DNA of 64,000 bases from Volutella citrinella (GCA_034401135.1 JAWZSP010000007.1:1240001-1304000), one strand, 5' to 3'; positions 10,467 to 24,015 are shown, counted from the first letter of the stretch. The notes: generated by a model from the sequence alone, not told the origin. Translations and numbers: made by a program.

Positions 10467-11059
10467 GGTAACCGCGAGCGTTGGATGATTCAAAGAACCG
10501 CTAAGTAACTCGATGACTCGCCATTGGGACGACTCGATATTTGTATTGCCCTACGATCAACGCCCTCGCCCTCCAAGCATCGCCTGCGGGGCAAGGCATC
10601 CTTGACTCATCCGGAGAGGCGCTTGAGCACAGGCATGGGCAGAATCTGGTGTAAATTCTCTTTGTCAACGAGTTTGGAACACCAAATTTGAAAATCTAGT
10701 GTGTCAGCGACTGAGAATTTAGTCCAATAAGATTCAGACTCGGAAGGAGCTCACGCGACGCATACTGAGCGTCCCTTGTGAAGCCTCCAGTGTCGTGTGC
10801 CTCATGGAAAGAGGGACTGAGACGGAGGGGCAATTATTCCGGGCGCCTCACGTGGCTGTGCAGCTCCTGCCGCGCCACAGACCGATCCGACGCTAGTACC
10901 TACCTCGCGTTTATTAGGCGGCTGTGATGCACGTCAATTAATGGGCGGCGCGCGCCATTGCTCGTGGTCGTCGCAATCAGAGTTTCGTCAACATCTTATC
11001 GCTCGAGCGCCCGCACATCGCTCGCCGCTTCGGGTCGCCTCGAATAGCAACTCCCCATC
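10467..11059. promoter_or_regulatory. divergent intergenic region upstream of AIG2-like and NGG1 genes
   Basis: A 593-bp gap between two divergently transcribed genes that presumably holds both promoters. A CCAATAAG stretch is present near 10724, and the sequence before the NGG1 start is AT-poor. No clear TATA box or strong repeat was recognised. Confidence 0.4.
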
Positions 11060-13112
11060 ATGCCTCCCGCAGCAGGCCAGAAGGGCACCGGCAAAAAGAA
11101 TTCGGCAGCCATGCAGAAGCAGAGCAGGAACACCACTCCGGCCCCGGCCCCCGCCGCCGCGACGGCCAGCTTGCCACCTCAGGAGTTTTACGATCCCGAT
11201 TACCTGAATACTAGGGTTATTCTTTTCCAGAATCTCACTTATGACGACATCGTCGACCAGTCCGCATCTAATGCGACCGTACCCGACTCCAAGAGCCTTG
11301 ATGGCATGATTGAGCGACTCAAGAGTCTGACCAGCATCATGGAGAAGCGGTCGACCTTCTACGACCGGGGCATGCGACACTTGGCAGACGAGCGAAAAAA
11401 CCGCCCCGATGATTACGAACGCAGCCGTGCAGAGGGCGAACAGGAGGGCAAACGCCCAAAGCATAAGAAGAAGAAGACGGATACCCTGGCAGCGCCAGAT
11501 GGAAATACAGGTACGTTGTCGGGCGCAAGCACTTCTCACTCCACCTATCCAGACAGTGCTTTGGAAGCACAAGATGTAATCTTTGTTTCTTGCATCGCTG
11601 TTGCGCCTCTATGTGTCTGACGCCTCGTTGCCAGAGCGATCATCGCCTCTCCGTGATGGGAAGAACTCCAAACACGCGCGGGGTGACTCTGCCAGTTCGT
11701 CACTTTCCCCTGCTGCCGCCGGGTCGCCATCAGCCATGGACGTCGACAAGAAACCGAAAAAGGAAGAGAATGAGGAAGAGGAGTCAGAAAGCTCCGAGGA
11801 GGAGGGTGCTCCTCCTCAGCGACAGCTACCGCAGGCCATGACATTCGGCGAGGATCCATCCACCTTTCCGGATCCCACCATCTACGAAGTCGGAGAGGTC
11901 AAACCCGGAATGACTGACGACGAACGCAAGGCCATTTATTCCGTCGCTCGGTTTCCGAAAAACGATCTCGTGGATTTGATTGCAGGCCTACCACCAGACA
12001 AGGACTTCAGCAATGCCAAGCCTAGCAGTCAGATTAACTTCACGACGTTTTCTACGTATGTCGACCCTTACTTTAGACATTTTTCGGAGGAAGACCTGGC
12101 ATTTCTGCGTGAACGGGGTGACCGCGTCACCCCCTTTGTGATGCCGAAGCGCGGAAAACGACATTACACAGAGGTTTGGGCCGAAGAGGATGGGGGCATG
12201 GCTATCGATAGTCCTCAGCAAGGCCGCGACAAGCTTCCCCCGAATCTTCCCCGTGGCAACATTGAAAATATGAGGGACGACGTGGCCGAGACTGATAAGC
12301 TCTCTGTCGGCCCGTGGCTCACACGTCTGTTGCAAACACTACGACCAGAGGCTCGCGCCCAAACAGGAGAGGATAGGCCTACCACTAATGGTGTCACTAA
12401 TGGTGACGTGAGCATGAACGGCGATGCAAACGGGGACGACCAGGCAGGGGCCGATGACAAGTCGAACTTGGCGCCCCCTGCCGCCTTCATGCCCGAATCA
12501 TCAACTGAAGCGTGGAAGAAAGCGTCACACCCGAAGCTCGAGTACTCGCAGGTTGACGAGCGAATCAAGCAAGAGCTGAGACATATCGGATTTCTGCCAC
12601 AAGACACCTTTGAGGCGGAATTCGATGGGCACTACGATGACGAGGTTGCTGCCAGACTCCGGCTGCTTCAGTCAGAACTCAAGGAACAGATGCTTATCAA
12701 CGGAGCCCGGAAAGCACGGCTCACCGAGTTGGTGCGGGAACGAATGGCGCACCAAGAGTACCAAACGATCCTGGAGGACCTTGATACCCAAGTCCAGGCT
12801 GCCTACCTGAAGCGGACGCGGACAATGGGCAAGAGCAAGAAGGCCAAGCGCCCTGGTGGTGCTGGCGGAGGAAGCCATTTTGTTGGAGGAGCTCAAGGAA
12901 TGGCGCGTCCGGGTATAGGAGATCTTACAAAGACTCTTATGGAGAGACGCAAGCGATGGATCGACACAATTGGCTCAGTATTCGACGACGAGAACCTGGG
13001 CAAGGTCCCGCGCGATTCTAACCCAGATAGCTCCATCTTCAAGGCAGCCGACATGGCAGACTTGATGAAGAAGGAAAAGGAGCAATGGGATGAGGAGGTG
13101 GACGAAGAATAA
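11060..13112 (+). CDS. ngg1: SAGA/ADA histone acetyltransferase adaptor Ngg1/Ada3 (2 exons)
   Basis: Structural adaptor that ties the Gcn5 acetyltransferase and Ada2 into SAGA and ADA coactivator complexes in the nucleus. The exons are 11060-11510 and 11635-13112; the intron is 124 bp with a GTACGT donor and GTCTGAC branch. The product is 642 aa. The N-terminal half has Ala/Pro-rich and Lys-rich patches (KHKKKKTD, a likely nuclear signal), then an acidic Ser/Glu tract. The conserved C-terminal Ada3 region follows: [15 protein letters not shown] from about residue 375, [14 protein letters not shown] from about 458, and a long helical segment from [14 protein letters not shown] to [15 protein letters not shown]. 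The order and spacing match fungal Ngg1 proteins as I know them. An Asn-Gly-Asp repeat tract ([19 protein letters not shown]) is probably disordered and lineage-variable. Confidence 0.9.
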
Positions 13113-13889
13113 GTGCTACCTGCCGGGGGCAGTGTTTGGGCTGAGGTGCTACTGTTCTGTGCATTCGATATGGCGTTTTGTGGACAGGTAGGGTTGGTGT
13201 TCTGGAAGTTTGGTTGTTTGGTTTATCGTTGCAGCGGAGAGAAGTAGACTACCGGAATACCACCACTTCAGCTATTTCTGACTCCTCCTAGCTGATGTGA
13301 CTCTGGCTCCTCGTGATGGTATCCGTTGCCCCGGCGGGCGCAACTTGGTCCTCAATATTTGTGAGTGGCCGCACAGCTCGAGTGGGGTTTCACGGCGCGC
13401 GGCGGCGCCATCCGTTTTGTAGCAGTGGAGTGGGCGGTACCCCACAAGATGAGCAAACGTGAACCCATCGTGTAATTGACTGGTTCCCACGAGGCTTGGA
13501 CAGTGTAAGAGATGGCCGTGAGAGAGATCCTAGTTAGACCAAACGGCGCGAGGCCGGATAGGATTCAAGGATACCTACTATAAAACTACAACCTAGGCTT
13601 TGGTGGTAGAGTGCCTGGCCCCGTTACTGGGGCCAATGGTACCTGGAGAGGTACACACTGCCGTAACTTGCCTATCGGTGCAGCAGCCGTCGGCGCATTC
13701 CTTATCGCTCCCGCCGGCCGCCGCCCGCAATGAGGCCCGAGGGCGGGGATTAAGTCAACGGCTGTTCTCGAGGGCGTCCGGAATCCAGATCTGCCACTCA
13801 TCCCTGCGTCTCTTGCCATCGTTGTGCAGTCGCAGAGCCGCAATTGGAAACGAGATACCTCGCCGTCATAATCCCACACTGCCGCCGCC
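13113..13889. promoter_or_regulatory. gap upstream of urease
   Basis: About 0.8 kb between the NGG1 stop and the urease start. It must hold the urease promoter. Several GATA-type hexamers are present (CGATAA or CGATAG on either strand near 13226, 13673 and 13701), but their number is about what chance predicts, so AreA/Nit2 control is plausible from biology and not shown here. No other structure was seen. Confidence 0.35.
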
Positions 13890-16800
13890 ATGCACTTGGT
13901 GCCAAGAGAGGTGGGTTTGCCATCATGACATGACGAGGTTCAAGATGGAGGTGCCGTGTCATGGCACGACGCGGGACGGGGGCCGGCATCCATGACAAGC
14001 CAGCAGCCCGTGCCGAGCCTTGAGAGACGACCAACTGGGCTAACCGGTGCACCGACTCTAGATCGACAAGCTCGTCATCTCCCAGCTGGGACTCCTTGCC
14101 CAGCGGCGCCTTGCCAGAGGAGTCAAGCTGAATCACAGCGAAGCAGTGGTGAGACGATTTTCTTGAACGCCCTGCCCACTCAACTCCATCGCCTCTTCTT
14201 TCTGGCATGCCTTGCAAGGCAGTCCTCCCCTACTTCACTCATCGCCCATCAAACACACCTGCAGCTAGCTGATGAACACCTCACATAGGCCCTCATCGCC
14301 AACAACCTGCATGAGCTCATCCGCGATGGCAACCATAGCGTCGCGGACCTCATGAGCCTCGGCGCTACCATGCTGGGCCGTCGCCACGTCCAGCCGTCGG
14401 TGTGCAGCACGCTCCATGAAATCCAGGTCGAGGGGACGTTCCCGACTGGCACGTATCTGGTGACGGTCCACAATCCCGTCAGCACCAATGATGGTGATAT
14501 TCACCGGGCGCTGTACGGAAGTTTCCTGCCCATCCCCGACGAGGCGCTCTTCAGCATGCCAGATCTCTCCGAGTTTGAACCGACCAAGCAACCTGGAGCC
14601 GTTGTCACGGTCAAGACGAGCAGCAAGATTGCTCTGAACGAGGGCCGCAAGAGGATCCGTCTCCGTGTCACAAGCAAGGGCGACCGTCCGATCCAGGTTG
14701 GCTCGCACTACCACTTTATTGAAACAAACCCCCAACTCGAGTTTGATCGCATCCGGGCTTATGGCTACCGTCTCGACATCCCCGCAGGCACGTCGGTCCG
14801 TTTCGAACCGGGCGACACCAAGACGGTCACGCTCGTCGAGATCGCCGGCAACCGCATCATCCGCGGCGGAAACAACATGGCTTCCGGCGCCGTCGACATG
14901 TCTCGCGCCCAAGATATCCTCGAGAAGCTGCAGCAGGCCGGATTCGCCCACAGCCCGGAGCCCGCCGGCGACTCGGGCCACATCGACATCTGCAAGATGG
15001 ACCGCGCCGCCTACGCCACCATGTTTGGCCCGACCACTGGCGATACTGTGCGCCTGGGGAGCACAGATCTCTGGGTCAAGGTCGAGCGTGACCTGACGGT
15101 GTACGGCGAGGAGTGCAAGTTCGGCGGCGGAAAGACGCTCCGTGAGGGCATGGGGCAGGCCACGGGGCGCAAGGACAAGGACACTCTGGATCTGGTGGTG
15201 ACGAATGCCCTCGTCGTGGACTGGACGGGCATCTACAAGGCCGACATTGGCATCAAGGAGGGCTTCATTGTGGGCATTGGCAAAGCGGGAAACCCGGACG
15301 TCATGGATGGCGTCGCGGCCAACATGGTTGTTGGAAGCTGCACGGATGTGATTGCGGGCGAGGGCAAGATCATCACGGCCGGCGCCATAGACACGCACAT
15401 CCACTTCATCTGCCCGCAGCAGGTCCCCGAGGCGCTCGCATCGGGAGTCACTACAATGCTTGGCGGAGGGACAGGACCCAGGTATGTCGTTGCTGCTCCT
15501 CCAAGTCCTGTGACAAGTGTGGTTGCGGCCTTGTTTCTCAACACCACCCCCCAACCCCTGAAGACCGTGTAAGTGTGTAAGTGAGGCAGGCCGACGATGC
15601 TAACACCAACTCCCTCCCAGCGCCGGCACCAATGCGACGACATGCACCCCTGGCGCCCACTACATGCGCGAAATGCTCCAGGCCTGCGATGCTCTGCCCA
15701 TCAACATTGGCATCACGGGCAAGGGAAATGACAGCTCGCCCGAGGCGCTGCGTGAGCAGGTTCAAGCAGGCGCCTGTGGCCTGAAGCTCCACGAGGATTG
15801 GGGCTCCACGCCGGCGGCCATTGACGCCTGTCTGGGTGTCTGCGACGAGCTCGACGTGCAGTGCCTCATCCACACCGACACACTCAACGAGTCGGGCTTC
15901 GTCGAGTCCACGCTCGCCGCCTTCAAGGGACGCACCATCCACACGTACCACACCGAGGGCGCCGGCGGCGGCCACGCGCCCGACATCATCTCCGTCGTCG
16001 AGCAGCCGCACGTGCTGCCGTCGTCGACGAACCCGACGCGCCCTTACACGCGCAACACGCTCGACGAGCACCTCGACATGCTCATGGTGTGCCACCACCT
16101 GTCCAAGGACATCCCCGAGGACGTGGCCTTTGCCGAGAGCCGCATCCGCGCCGAGACCATCGCCGCCGAGGACGTGCTCCACGACCTCGGCGCCATCAGC
16201 ATGATGAGCTCCGACTCGCAGGCCATGGGCCGCTGCGGCGAGGTCGTCCTGCGTACCTGGAACACGGCGCACAAGAACCGCGTCCAGCGCGGCCAGCTGC
16301 CCGAAGACGAGGCCACCGGCGCCGACAACGCCCGGGTGAAGCGATACGTCAGCAAGTACACCATCAACCCGGCGCTCGCGCAGGGCTTCGGCCACCTCAT
16401 CGGCAGCGTCGAGGTTGGCAAGCTTGCGGATCTCGTCGTCTGGGACCCTGCTTGGTTTGGCACGAAGCCGTCGCAGGTCCTCAAGGGCGGCCACATCGCG
16501 TATGCTCAGATGGTAAGTCAACCGCTTTCATCGTATTTAGTATCCAAGGATCTGGAAGACAGTCACTTACACTAGCAACCTGCCAGGGCGACCCCAATGC
16601 TTCCATCCCCACCATCCAGCCCATCATCGCCCGTCCCATGTTCGCGCCCCTCAACCCGCTGAGCAGCGTCCTCTTCGTATCCGCCAGCTCCATCGAGAGC
16701 GGCGCTATTGCGTCCTACGGCCTGCGCAGCCGTGTCGAGGCCGTCCGTGGCTGCCGCTCCATCAGCAAGCGCGATATGCGCCACAACGACTACATGCCCA

Positions 16801-16907
16801 AGATGCGTGTCGATCCCGAGAGCTATGTCGTCGAAGCGGATGGGCGCGTCTGCGAAGCCGAGCCTTCGACAACCTTGCCTCTGACGCAAGCCTACTTCGT
16901 CTACTGA
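13890..16907 (+). CDS. ure1: urease apoenzyme (5 exons)
   Basis: Cytosolic nickel enzyme that hydrolyses urea to ammonia and carbamate. The exons are 13890-13910, 14062-14148, 14289-15481, 15621-16512 and 16587-16907, giving 837 aa, the normal fungal length. The gamma-, beta- and alpha-type domains are fused in that order: [18 protein letters not shown] starts gamma, [17 protein letters not shown] sequence (as read, [14 protein letters not shown]) starts beta, and [20 protein letters not shown] starts alpha. The metal ligands are His406 and His408 (THIHF), carbamylated Lys489 (GLKLHEDWG), His518, His544 and Asp632. The flap Cys591-His592 is in MVCHHL. Their spacing equals that of the Klebsiella enzyme residue for residue, so the protein should be active if nickel accessory proteins, which are not in this window, are present. 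The first exon encodes only seven residues and has a GTGGGT donor. Confidence 0.96.
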
Positions 16908-17534
16908 TTCGGGTAGTACAGCAGACTAGCATCTGGATGTAGATTCAATATTTAAATGAGCAGCATGAGCTTGAACTCTAGCGGTCTGTCAGAGAGGGAC
17001 AGCGTCCGTTATTTGACTTACACTCGCCGGCGGAGGTGGTACCCGCTGCGCCAAATGTGGGGCCTGTCGCGTAGCACCTGTAGCGCGTCTCTTGGTGGTG
17101 CATCACAGAACAACACTGGGCTATCACTTATCCGCTGGTCCTCATGTAACAGGAATATTCGTTGCTCTCATTATGGCATGGCCAATTCAACAGCGTAAGT
17201 ACAACTGCGCAAAAACGTACAGACGGCCTTTTCCGTCGTCCATCCATCCACCCGTCCGTCCAGTCCACAAACTCCCATTCCTTCTTGTGACCTGCTTCGC
17301 GTCCATGGCCGCGCTTCGCACTACTGTTTTCGACGCAGGCACCTCCTTATACGTAGCAAATGCCCATCCTCATTCCTCCTTGGACAGACCGGCAATAAAC
17401 AGCAAAAAAAGACTACCCCAAACACCGGTAAAAGCAGAACATGTCAGCAGGACGAGAGGCCCGTCCTCCTTCCCAGGTATCATGACTCCAGTCGGCCAAA
17501 GGTGCACGCCCAAGACGAAGTGCTGTCAGGACGT
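16908..17534. other. tail-to-tail gap between urease and the HMG-box gene
   Basis: About 0.6 kb holding the 3' ends of two convergent genes. TTTAAATGAGCAGC near 16950 is AT-rich and could be part of a 3' processing region. No coding frame is credible. Confidence 0.5.
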
Positions 17535-19127
17535 TCAAGTGCTCTTAGTCTTCTTGCGACCAGACTTCTTGGGCTCTTCCACAGGCTCAGCGGGCTTGTT
17601 GGAAGCACGCCTTCGCTTCTTGTCAGGGCTGGCAGGAGCAGGCTTAGAATCAGTCTCGGCAGCAGGAGTAGCAGTCTTGCGCTTGCGGCCAGCAGGAGTC
17701 TTCTTAGGCGTCTTGGAAGGCTCGTCGTCATCAGCATCAGGAGCGGAAGCAACCTGCTGGAGCTGCTGGGTGATGGCGTCGTGGTCGTTGGCGGGGGCCT
17801 CGCTCTGGGACACGTCCTTGAGCTCAGGCATGGGGATGTGGTAGTCCTCGGCGTACTTGAGGGCCTCCTCATCGGTCATGGTCTTAGCGTGAGGGTTGCC
17901 GTTCTTGTACGAGTGAACACGGGCGTTGTACAGGCGCAGGTTGTACTGGTAGGCGTTGTTCCAGCCCTGCTTCTCCGAGGGGCTCATGTGAGCCCATCGG
18001 CGCTGGCCCTCCTCCTGGACAGCACCCTTGGGAGCCTCAGCACCAAGGTCGTTGGCGATGATGGAGCGGGCGTGTTGCATGTACAGGAAGTAGGGGGTCA
18101 GAGGTCGCTTGGGAGCGTTGGGATCGATAGTGCGCTTCTTGCGCTCCTTCTTCTCCTCAACAGGGGGGGCAAGCTGCTCGGGCATGGGCATCATGAGCTG
18201 CTGGGCAGCGTGCTCAAAGTTGGCCAGGATATCGGCCTGACCGCCCTCGGCAGTAGGCTCGCCGAGAAGCAAGTTGGTTTGGCGGACATAGTCAGCAGTG
18301 AAGGAGCGGAGGAGCTCCAGGATGGTGGTCAAGCGGCCAACAGCCTAGCAGAAGTATGTTAGTAGCTGGAAGACATGAAGATGAATAATTGCCAGAATGT
18401 CGCGCTCAACTGCTGCAAGGCTAGGCGCTCGCTCATGGCAGGGCAGCATGATGGGGAAGCTTGGGTGGGGCGCAACGGTGTAGGAACTGCGGCACGGTGG
18501 CCATAGCTCCTTGGCGGGGCTTGAGGTAAACAATGGGTTGAATGTGGCGCGTCTGGTGCTGGCCAGGCGCAGTTGGATTATTGTGCACCCCAAGAGGAAA
18601 CGTAATTTTCTTCTCGGCATTTGGGGGAAATGTGTGGCCTTGCAGTGATGGGGGAGGGAATGCTCGGTTGGAGGCAGCGGAAACGGGCGCGCCACGGAGG
18701 AATTGAGTGCCAGGCGCTTAGAGTACTTGTCATTGCGTGCAGCTCCAAGAGCTCCATGTGCACCATGGGACTGGCCCAGCTTAATAACTGAGGCCAAGCT
18801 CCGAGAAGCCGTTGCCTTCGCCGACTCGAGGCAGCTAATGCTAACGGAATTTGGAGCTCGTGCGACTGGCACGACGTCTGGTGGATGTGATGCCATCCCG
18901 GGGCAGGGCGGGACTGAGAGAGTGAAGATCAGAGAATCATTACTTACGGAATCGCGAACGCGGAGGAAGCTGTCGTTGTCGACGACGCGCTGAGGCATGG
19001 CGGCGGGCATGACCTGCATCTGGGTGGGAATGGGAATGGGCATCATGGGAGCCGACATGCCCATGGTAGCTGGCGCAACCACGGGGGCAGCCTTGTTCTC
19101 AACGGCGCTCTTCTTGGGGCGAGGCAT
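17535..19127 (-). CDS. HMG-box chromatin protein (2 exons)
   Basis: The exons are 19127-18948 and 18344-17535, giving 329 aa. The 603-bp intron is long for this genome and ends with a textbook TACTAAC branch and CTAG acceptor. The N-terminal 60 residues are Met/Pro-rich after MPRPKKSAVE. A helical segment across the junction (AVGRLTTILELLRSFTADYV) may mediate protein contacts. One HMG box lies at about residues 134-207: DPNAPKRPLTPYFLYMQHAR, then EGQRRWAHMSPSEKQGWNNAY. The C-terminus is Lys/Pro/Ala-rich with basic patches (GRKRKT, KKRRR, GRKKTKST) typical of nuclear proteins. The layout resembles fungal HMG proteins of the Nhp10/Nht1 (INO80) kind, but that assignment is tentative. An abundant, general DNA-bending role is equally possible. 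Confidence 0.85.
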
Positions 19128-22100
19128 GGTGTTGTTTGGGCGGTTTGGACGCGGGTTTGGACGGGGCGATAGCCTGGCTTGATTGGATTCCCGGGCAGGT
19201 GCTGTATTGCACTGTTGGTGGTTTCTAATCCAAGCGCTGGTGATGCGAGTTCCAGTGGGCACTTAGCTGGTCGGCGCTGTGGTGATGGCGGACGACTCAG
19301 TGAAGCTTGGGGGGCACGAAAAAATGAACTGGAGTGAGGGGGGAAATGAAAATGTGACGGGTGGTTGGGGGGTGGGCGATGCCCTGAATATGTAGGGCCT
19401 GGGGGACCAGGCGCAATCAGCAATCACTGACCTGCCCCCCCTCCCACAAGGTCGCCTCGCAGCCCGCCCGACACGGCGACACCCACACCCGAGGCTCCTC
19501 CCCTCCCCCCAAGCCCCAAAAACCACCTGGCCTGGGGGGGTCCTTTCCGCCCAGCCCGCCCGCACAGCAATTTATTATTACTGGGTGCAGATGTGGCAGT
19601 AGCCTGCCTGGGCTTTTAGGTGGCCGCCCTGGGAGCTCAGTGGCCAGCTGCTGATTTCGACGCCCCCGCTCCTGGCGCACGAGGGGGCGATTATTTTTTT
19701 TTTTCCCTCTTTCTTTTCGCCCGTTTAGGCTGACCCTGTCCCATCACCCAGTCTCTCCCTCCCCATCCACAGAGCCAGCCCAGCGTCCACAGGCCTGGGG
19801 GGGCGCGTCGTAAAAAAAAAAACAATTCAGCACCCCCATCCTGCCAGTGGGTGATTGCGGTTAGGCAGTTCCAGGCAACTCTGGAAATTTTCTCCCTGAC
19901 ACCAGAACAGTCGGCTAACCTGTCTCCTTCAGCGCCCCCCCCCGAACGCGCCTGCCTCCTCGTCTTCCAGCACACTTCGTCCAGTGATTATTTTCCCTGA
20001 ATTCCGCGCGTCCACCATCACGCAGCTCGTTGTGCCTGTGCTTTCATCATTCCACCAAACCCAACTGTGACCACTGAAGCCGCTTCCGACCAGTGAACTG
20101 CCCCCCGCGTACCAAACCTCACGCGTCATGCTGAATGCCACTTCTTCGCATACTGATCGATCACTTCCTCTCCATCGTAGTAGCTACCACTCTTGACATG
20201 AACGCGTCTTACCCTGACTAGCGTTCACGCACCATGTTTCCAGTAAACACAAGGCTGGGCCGCGCATATGATGCACACCAAGGTGCATGTTGGCAGCCTC
20301 GCTCAACTCATTCTACCAACTTGCCTTGGGCCGCCTGGTGCTTGCCCATGCAAGGACCGATGACAATTCAGAGCCCGAGTACGGGACCAGTCGCCCGCAG
20401 GGCCGCCCACGCCTTGCCCATTGTCTGTCCGTACTACTGCAGGATCCAGCACCAGCCAGCCGTGCCCGTGAAAGCTATTCGTGCGCTCCCAAGCGGCTAC
20501 ATACTAGTAGGTATCTTTGTTGTACATCACTATTGTGCTGAGACAGATCAAAGGTCTTCGTGGAGTTTAGTTGATGCCATTCTTTTTCGGCAGGTTTGTA
20601 TGCGTTTACCTTGTTGAAAATGGCACTGCTATGTTGCATTTTGTGGCCTATATCTGCCCTGTACTGGCTTGTGTTGACCTCGCCGCCGCCAGTGCCTTGG
20701 GCATGATGCTCCAGCGATACCTTCTGTGAACACGCTGGACGAAGCTTTAGCGCTGAGCATCCCTGGGCGCTTAGGAGAACGCGCAGCGTCCTGAGGAGCG
20801 CTGTCACACCAGGTGGCTGCCAGCCAGTCAGTGGTCAGATGCCCAACTTGGTCGCTGCCTGAGCCAGCGCTGAAGCGGGGTAAGACCCGACGGCGCCCAC
20901 AAAATCCAGTCCCTGGCCTTCACCCCTGATGTGTACATCTCAGCACGGCCTGACCCCCGACACAAGTCACATTCGGAGGCAATACGTACCATGGGCCACT
21001 GGCCTCCAGGGCAGCCACATTGGCAAGTGGTCGGGCGCCTAGCAAATGGCCCAGACATGCGAAAGAGCCTGGAAGGCAAGTTTCACCGTCTGAGCTCCTT
21101 CCAGTACCCCTCACCAAGTGAGAGGACATTCAACGCCCGCCACAGTTCATCCAAAATCCCAGGCGCCTAGGTAGGTAGGACCTGAACGCAGAAATTCCAG
21201 AGCGGGTTTGCCTCCGAAGTCTGACAATCTGAATTGACTGAGCACTCGCAAGACCAATCGTGCAACATCATTTTCCACCTCCCAACTCAGGTGCCGCATG
21301 GTCCCTGGGAGCTATAACTCCCGTATGTACTTGATGACTTTATCTTCTATCTGATCGTCCCCGAAGAGACATAGCGTTGCAATCCCTTTGGGCAATCATC
21401 AAGAGATATTCCAGTAGTGAAATAGGACACGCTTCAAGGAATGTTGCGCTTCGGGCTGGGATTGTTGCTGCAGCGGCGGCCGTCGGCATCACAGGCATGC
21501 GATATCTGGAGTGATGTCCTCGCCCTCAGTTGACCACACCAGTGCGTTGCGGGTACGAACGGACCTATGAGTGTCGACAAGTTAGGTGGTCTTGGGTGGG
21601 TGGACACTGAAGAGTTGACGCCGCCAGACCACACCCGTCTCCCGCTGCTCGCTCGGACTCCATGCGTAAGGTACTCGAGGGGGAGGGTGGTCAGTCCAGC
21701 GAACTTGGCGACAGCCCGGCCTCCAGCAATCAGCTCAGCGGCGCCTCCCCATACAGCCTGAAGGACACCGCCCGCTCCCAGGCCGCGTTCATCCAGTTCG
21801 GGAAGCCGGGACCACCCGCACGGGCTGTTTGGGCTGTTCAAAGGGATCCAATGTCCTTGGGGCCGATGGCACATCGGATAATCGACCCCAGAATTACAGC
21901 AGTTAGCCAAAACCTCCCAGGAGGTCTGATCACCTGTGGACTCTCCTGGTGGTTTCGTTGTGTTGCTCTCAACTCACAGCAGTGATGGTCCGATCTCCTT
22001 TCCCTATGATTTGGGCGTGAAGGGTGGCTACAGGCACAATGCCATTCCCAGTCTTCCAGAGTATCCTACAAATCCACCCGATTCGCCCCAATAGATGAAC

Positions 22101-24015
22101 CCATAAGCATTGGCTGCTTCACATTTTCTGTTTAGCAAGCAAAGCTGGACAACCTTTCGTCAGTGATTTCGCCGAACTGGTCTACAATGCGGTATTCGCT
22201 TCCATCTCTGGATGAAGGAGACCCCAAGGTAAGGAAGCTATGTGTCTTTGGAGTCGTTTCAAGGCGCTGTCCCACACTATTGGCAGCTCCTGGACACCCT
22301 GATGGCGAAGCCCGGCACATGAATTGTTAGAATCCTCCTACTAGCGGCTTGAAGCGATTTAAAAAGCCTGCCATGCCCTCGTTTATTGCCAATGCCGTAT
22401 GTGTTGAAGCTATACCTACAACAACAGCTCCTGTCCACCCTCATTGCTTACCCCAGCACTTCGCGCGAGGCGACAGCCTCGAGTCTGTCGAGGTGAAACG
22501 ATGGTCGCTGCAAGAAGCACTGGACACAAGATGCGCTGACTGGAGGAACAGTCGATGCCCTCTGGGTTTTATCGAATCAACAACAACTGAGAGCGCTACA
22601 TGTTTGTCCTTGGACGGCTCACTAGCCATAATACTCTGGCTTGGCTAACAGTACCAACTCAGCAGGCAAGCAAATCATCCCAGCGATAGCAGAGCCCAAG
22701 CTGCCGATCCTTGGCGGCGGCCACTCAGCGGGCGACGGCGGGGTCTGGTTGGCGCCCAGTCCTTGCGAGTGGGCTGCTCCCAGTACGTATCGCAACGGGC
22801 GGCCTCGGGTCGATGACGGACGATCGACCCGGCATTGAAACGGTGCAGGGACCCCTGCAATTCCAACACCCGATAAAACACGGCTTGACGAGTGTGACGA
22901 CGAGGTACCTCTAAGCGGCATGCACGGAATACTCCTGGTCGGTACCTTGTACAGTGACGAAGTCCCCCCCTCCCAGATTGTCCAAAGTTCCTTGCAAGTT
23001 GTCGGGTTCGGGACTTCAAATCTTGGAGTGGTGAAGCTGATCCTCTTTGTCCGACTTCATGCTCGAGAGGGCCCGGCGAATTGGAGGACTGGCGAGCCCT
23101 CCCGACACGAGACCAAGGACCTACCAGCGCGTCGGCAGCTCAAGCTGGGTACAAACCCATCTTGGCGGGGCGGTTGCCTCTTTCCTCCCTCCCCGCGTGG
23201 CCTGCTGCTGGTGAGACGGCCGGCCTCCATCAGCTTCATGCCCCAGGTCCGCGACTGGATGCCAGAGGCCCAGACCCCAGAGCTCCTCCAGCCCACCAAG
23301 TACGAGCCGCTACTAGTGGATACAAGGGTGTACACAATATTGGCGGCGGTTCAGCCGGTACCTGGGCAGACGATGGATCCCTTCCAGTCCCATCGTCGCG
23401 GCGTCCAGCTATGCTGCTAATACTACTAGTACTAGCTGTGCTACCTAGTACCAGGTACTACCAGTGGCGCTCAGTAACTCTGCACGTTGTCCTGGCGAAA
23501 TCGCTGCCATCTGCAATGGGCACAGTCGAGCCCTGTAGTGCGCGGCCGTGAAGATTGTCCGTGGTTGTGGCCCCTCAGCCAGATGTCTCAAGGAAAGTGC
23601 CTGAGGCAGGCGAGCTGGAGAAAGTATTGGATTGGTACTGTTTCCGTCGCATTGATGACGCTGACGGATGCTGTGCGTTTCATTGCTTGGCCCAAGGTCG
23701 TCGGGCATGGTACGTGCAGCACAAAATTGCAAGCCTCTAGACCAAAAGACAGCTGAGCTCTAGGTACGAAGCTGGAAGCTGTGTCACAAATGCCTTGCCC
23801 CCTCCCCCTCCTACACCCCACCTCCCCCTCCCCCTCCACAGGCGTCCTCCTTCATCTCACCTCAACTTCTCCCGCCACCAAATTCCTTTCCTCCTCCTTC
23901 CCATCGCCATCCTTGATCTGCTCGATTGCAGAACGCGTCTCCCTAATACATCTGTCGTCAACGCGGCACTATCGTTCCTGGGCAAGACCCAATAACTTGA
24001 CGAAATAGACGAGTC
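19128..24015. other. gene-free tract, 4.9 kb, with homopolymer runs
   Basis: Divergent gap between the HMG-box and HET-C genes, so it holds both promoters. It contains a poly-T run near 19694-19704, a poly-A run near 19813-19822, G- and C-runs near 19536 and 19936, and a CTAGTA/AGGTAC-rich patch at 23423-23465. Just before HET-C the sequence is strongly CT-rich (23795-23920), a common feature of fungal core promoters. Several 60-130 codon open frames exist, but none has a recognisable domain, consistent codon use or splice support. Confidence 0.6.

Noticed and set aside
13200..13720. HGATAR sites as evidence of AreA/Nit2 control of urease
   Set aside because: About three sites in this length are expected by chance, so they are not counted as support.
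14265..16521. long minus-strand frames opposite urease
   Set aside because: The urease residues are perfectly conserved on the plus strand, so these are shadows.
13890..19127. urease and neighbours as a nitrogen-metabolism cluster
   Set aside because: No urease accessory, urea transporter or other nitrogen gene lies nearby; flanking genes are chromatin proteins.
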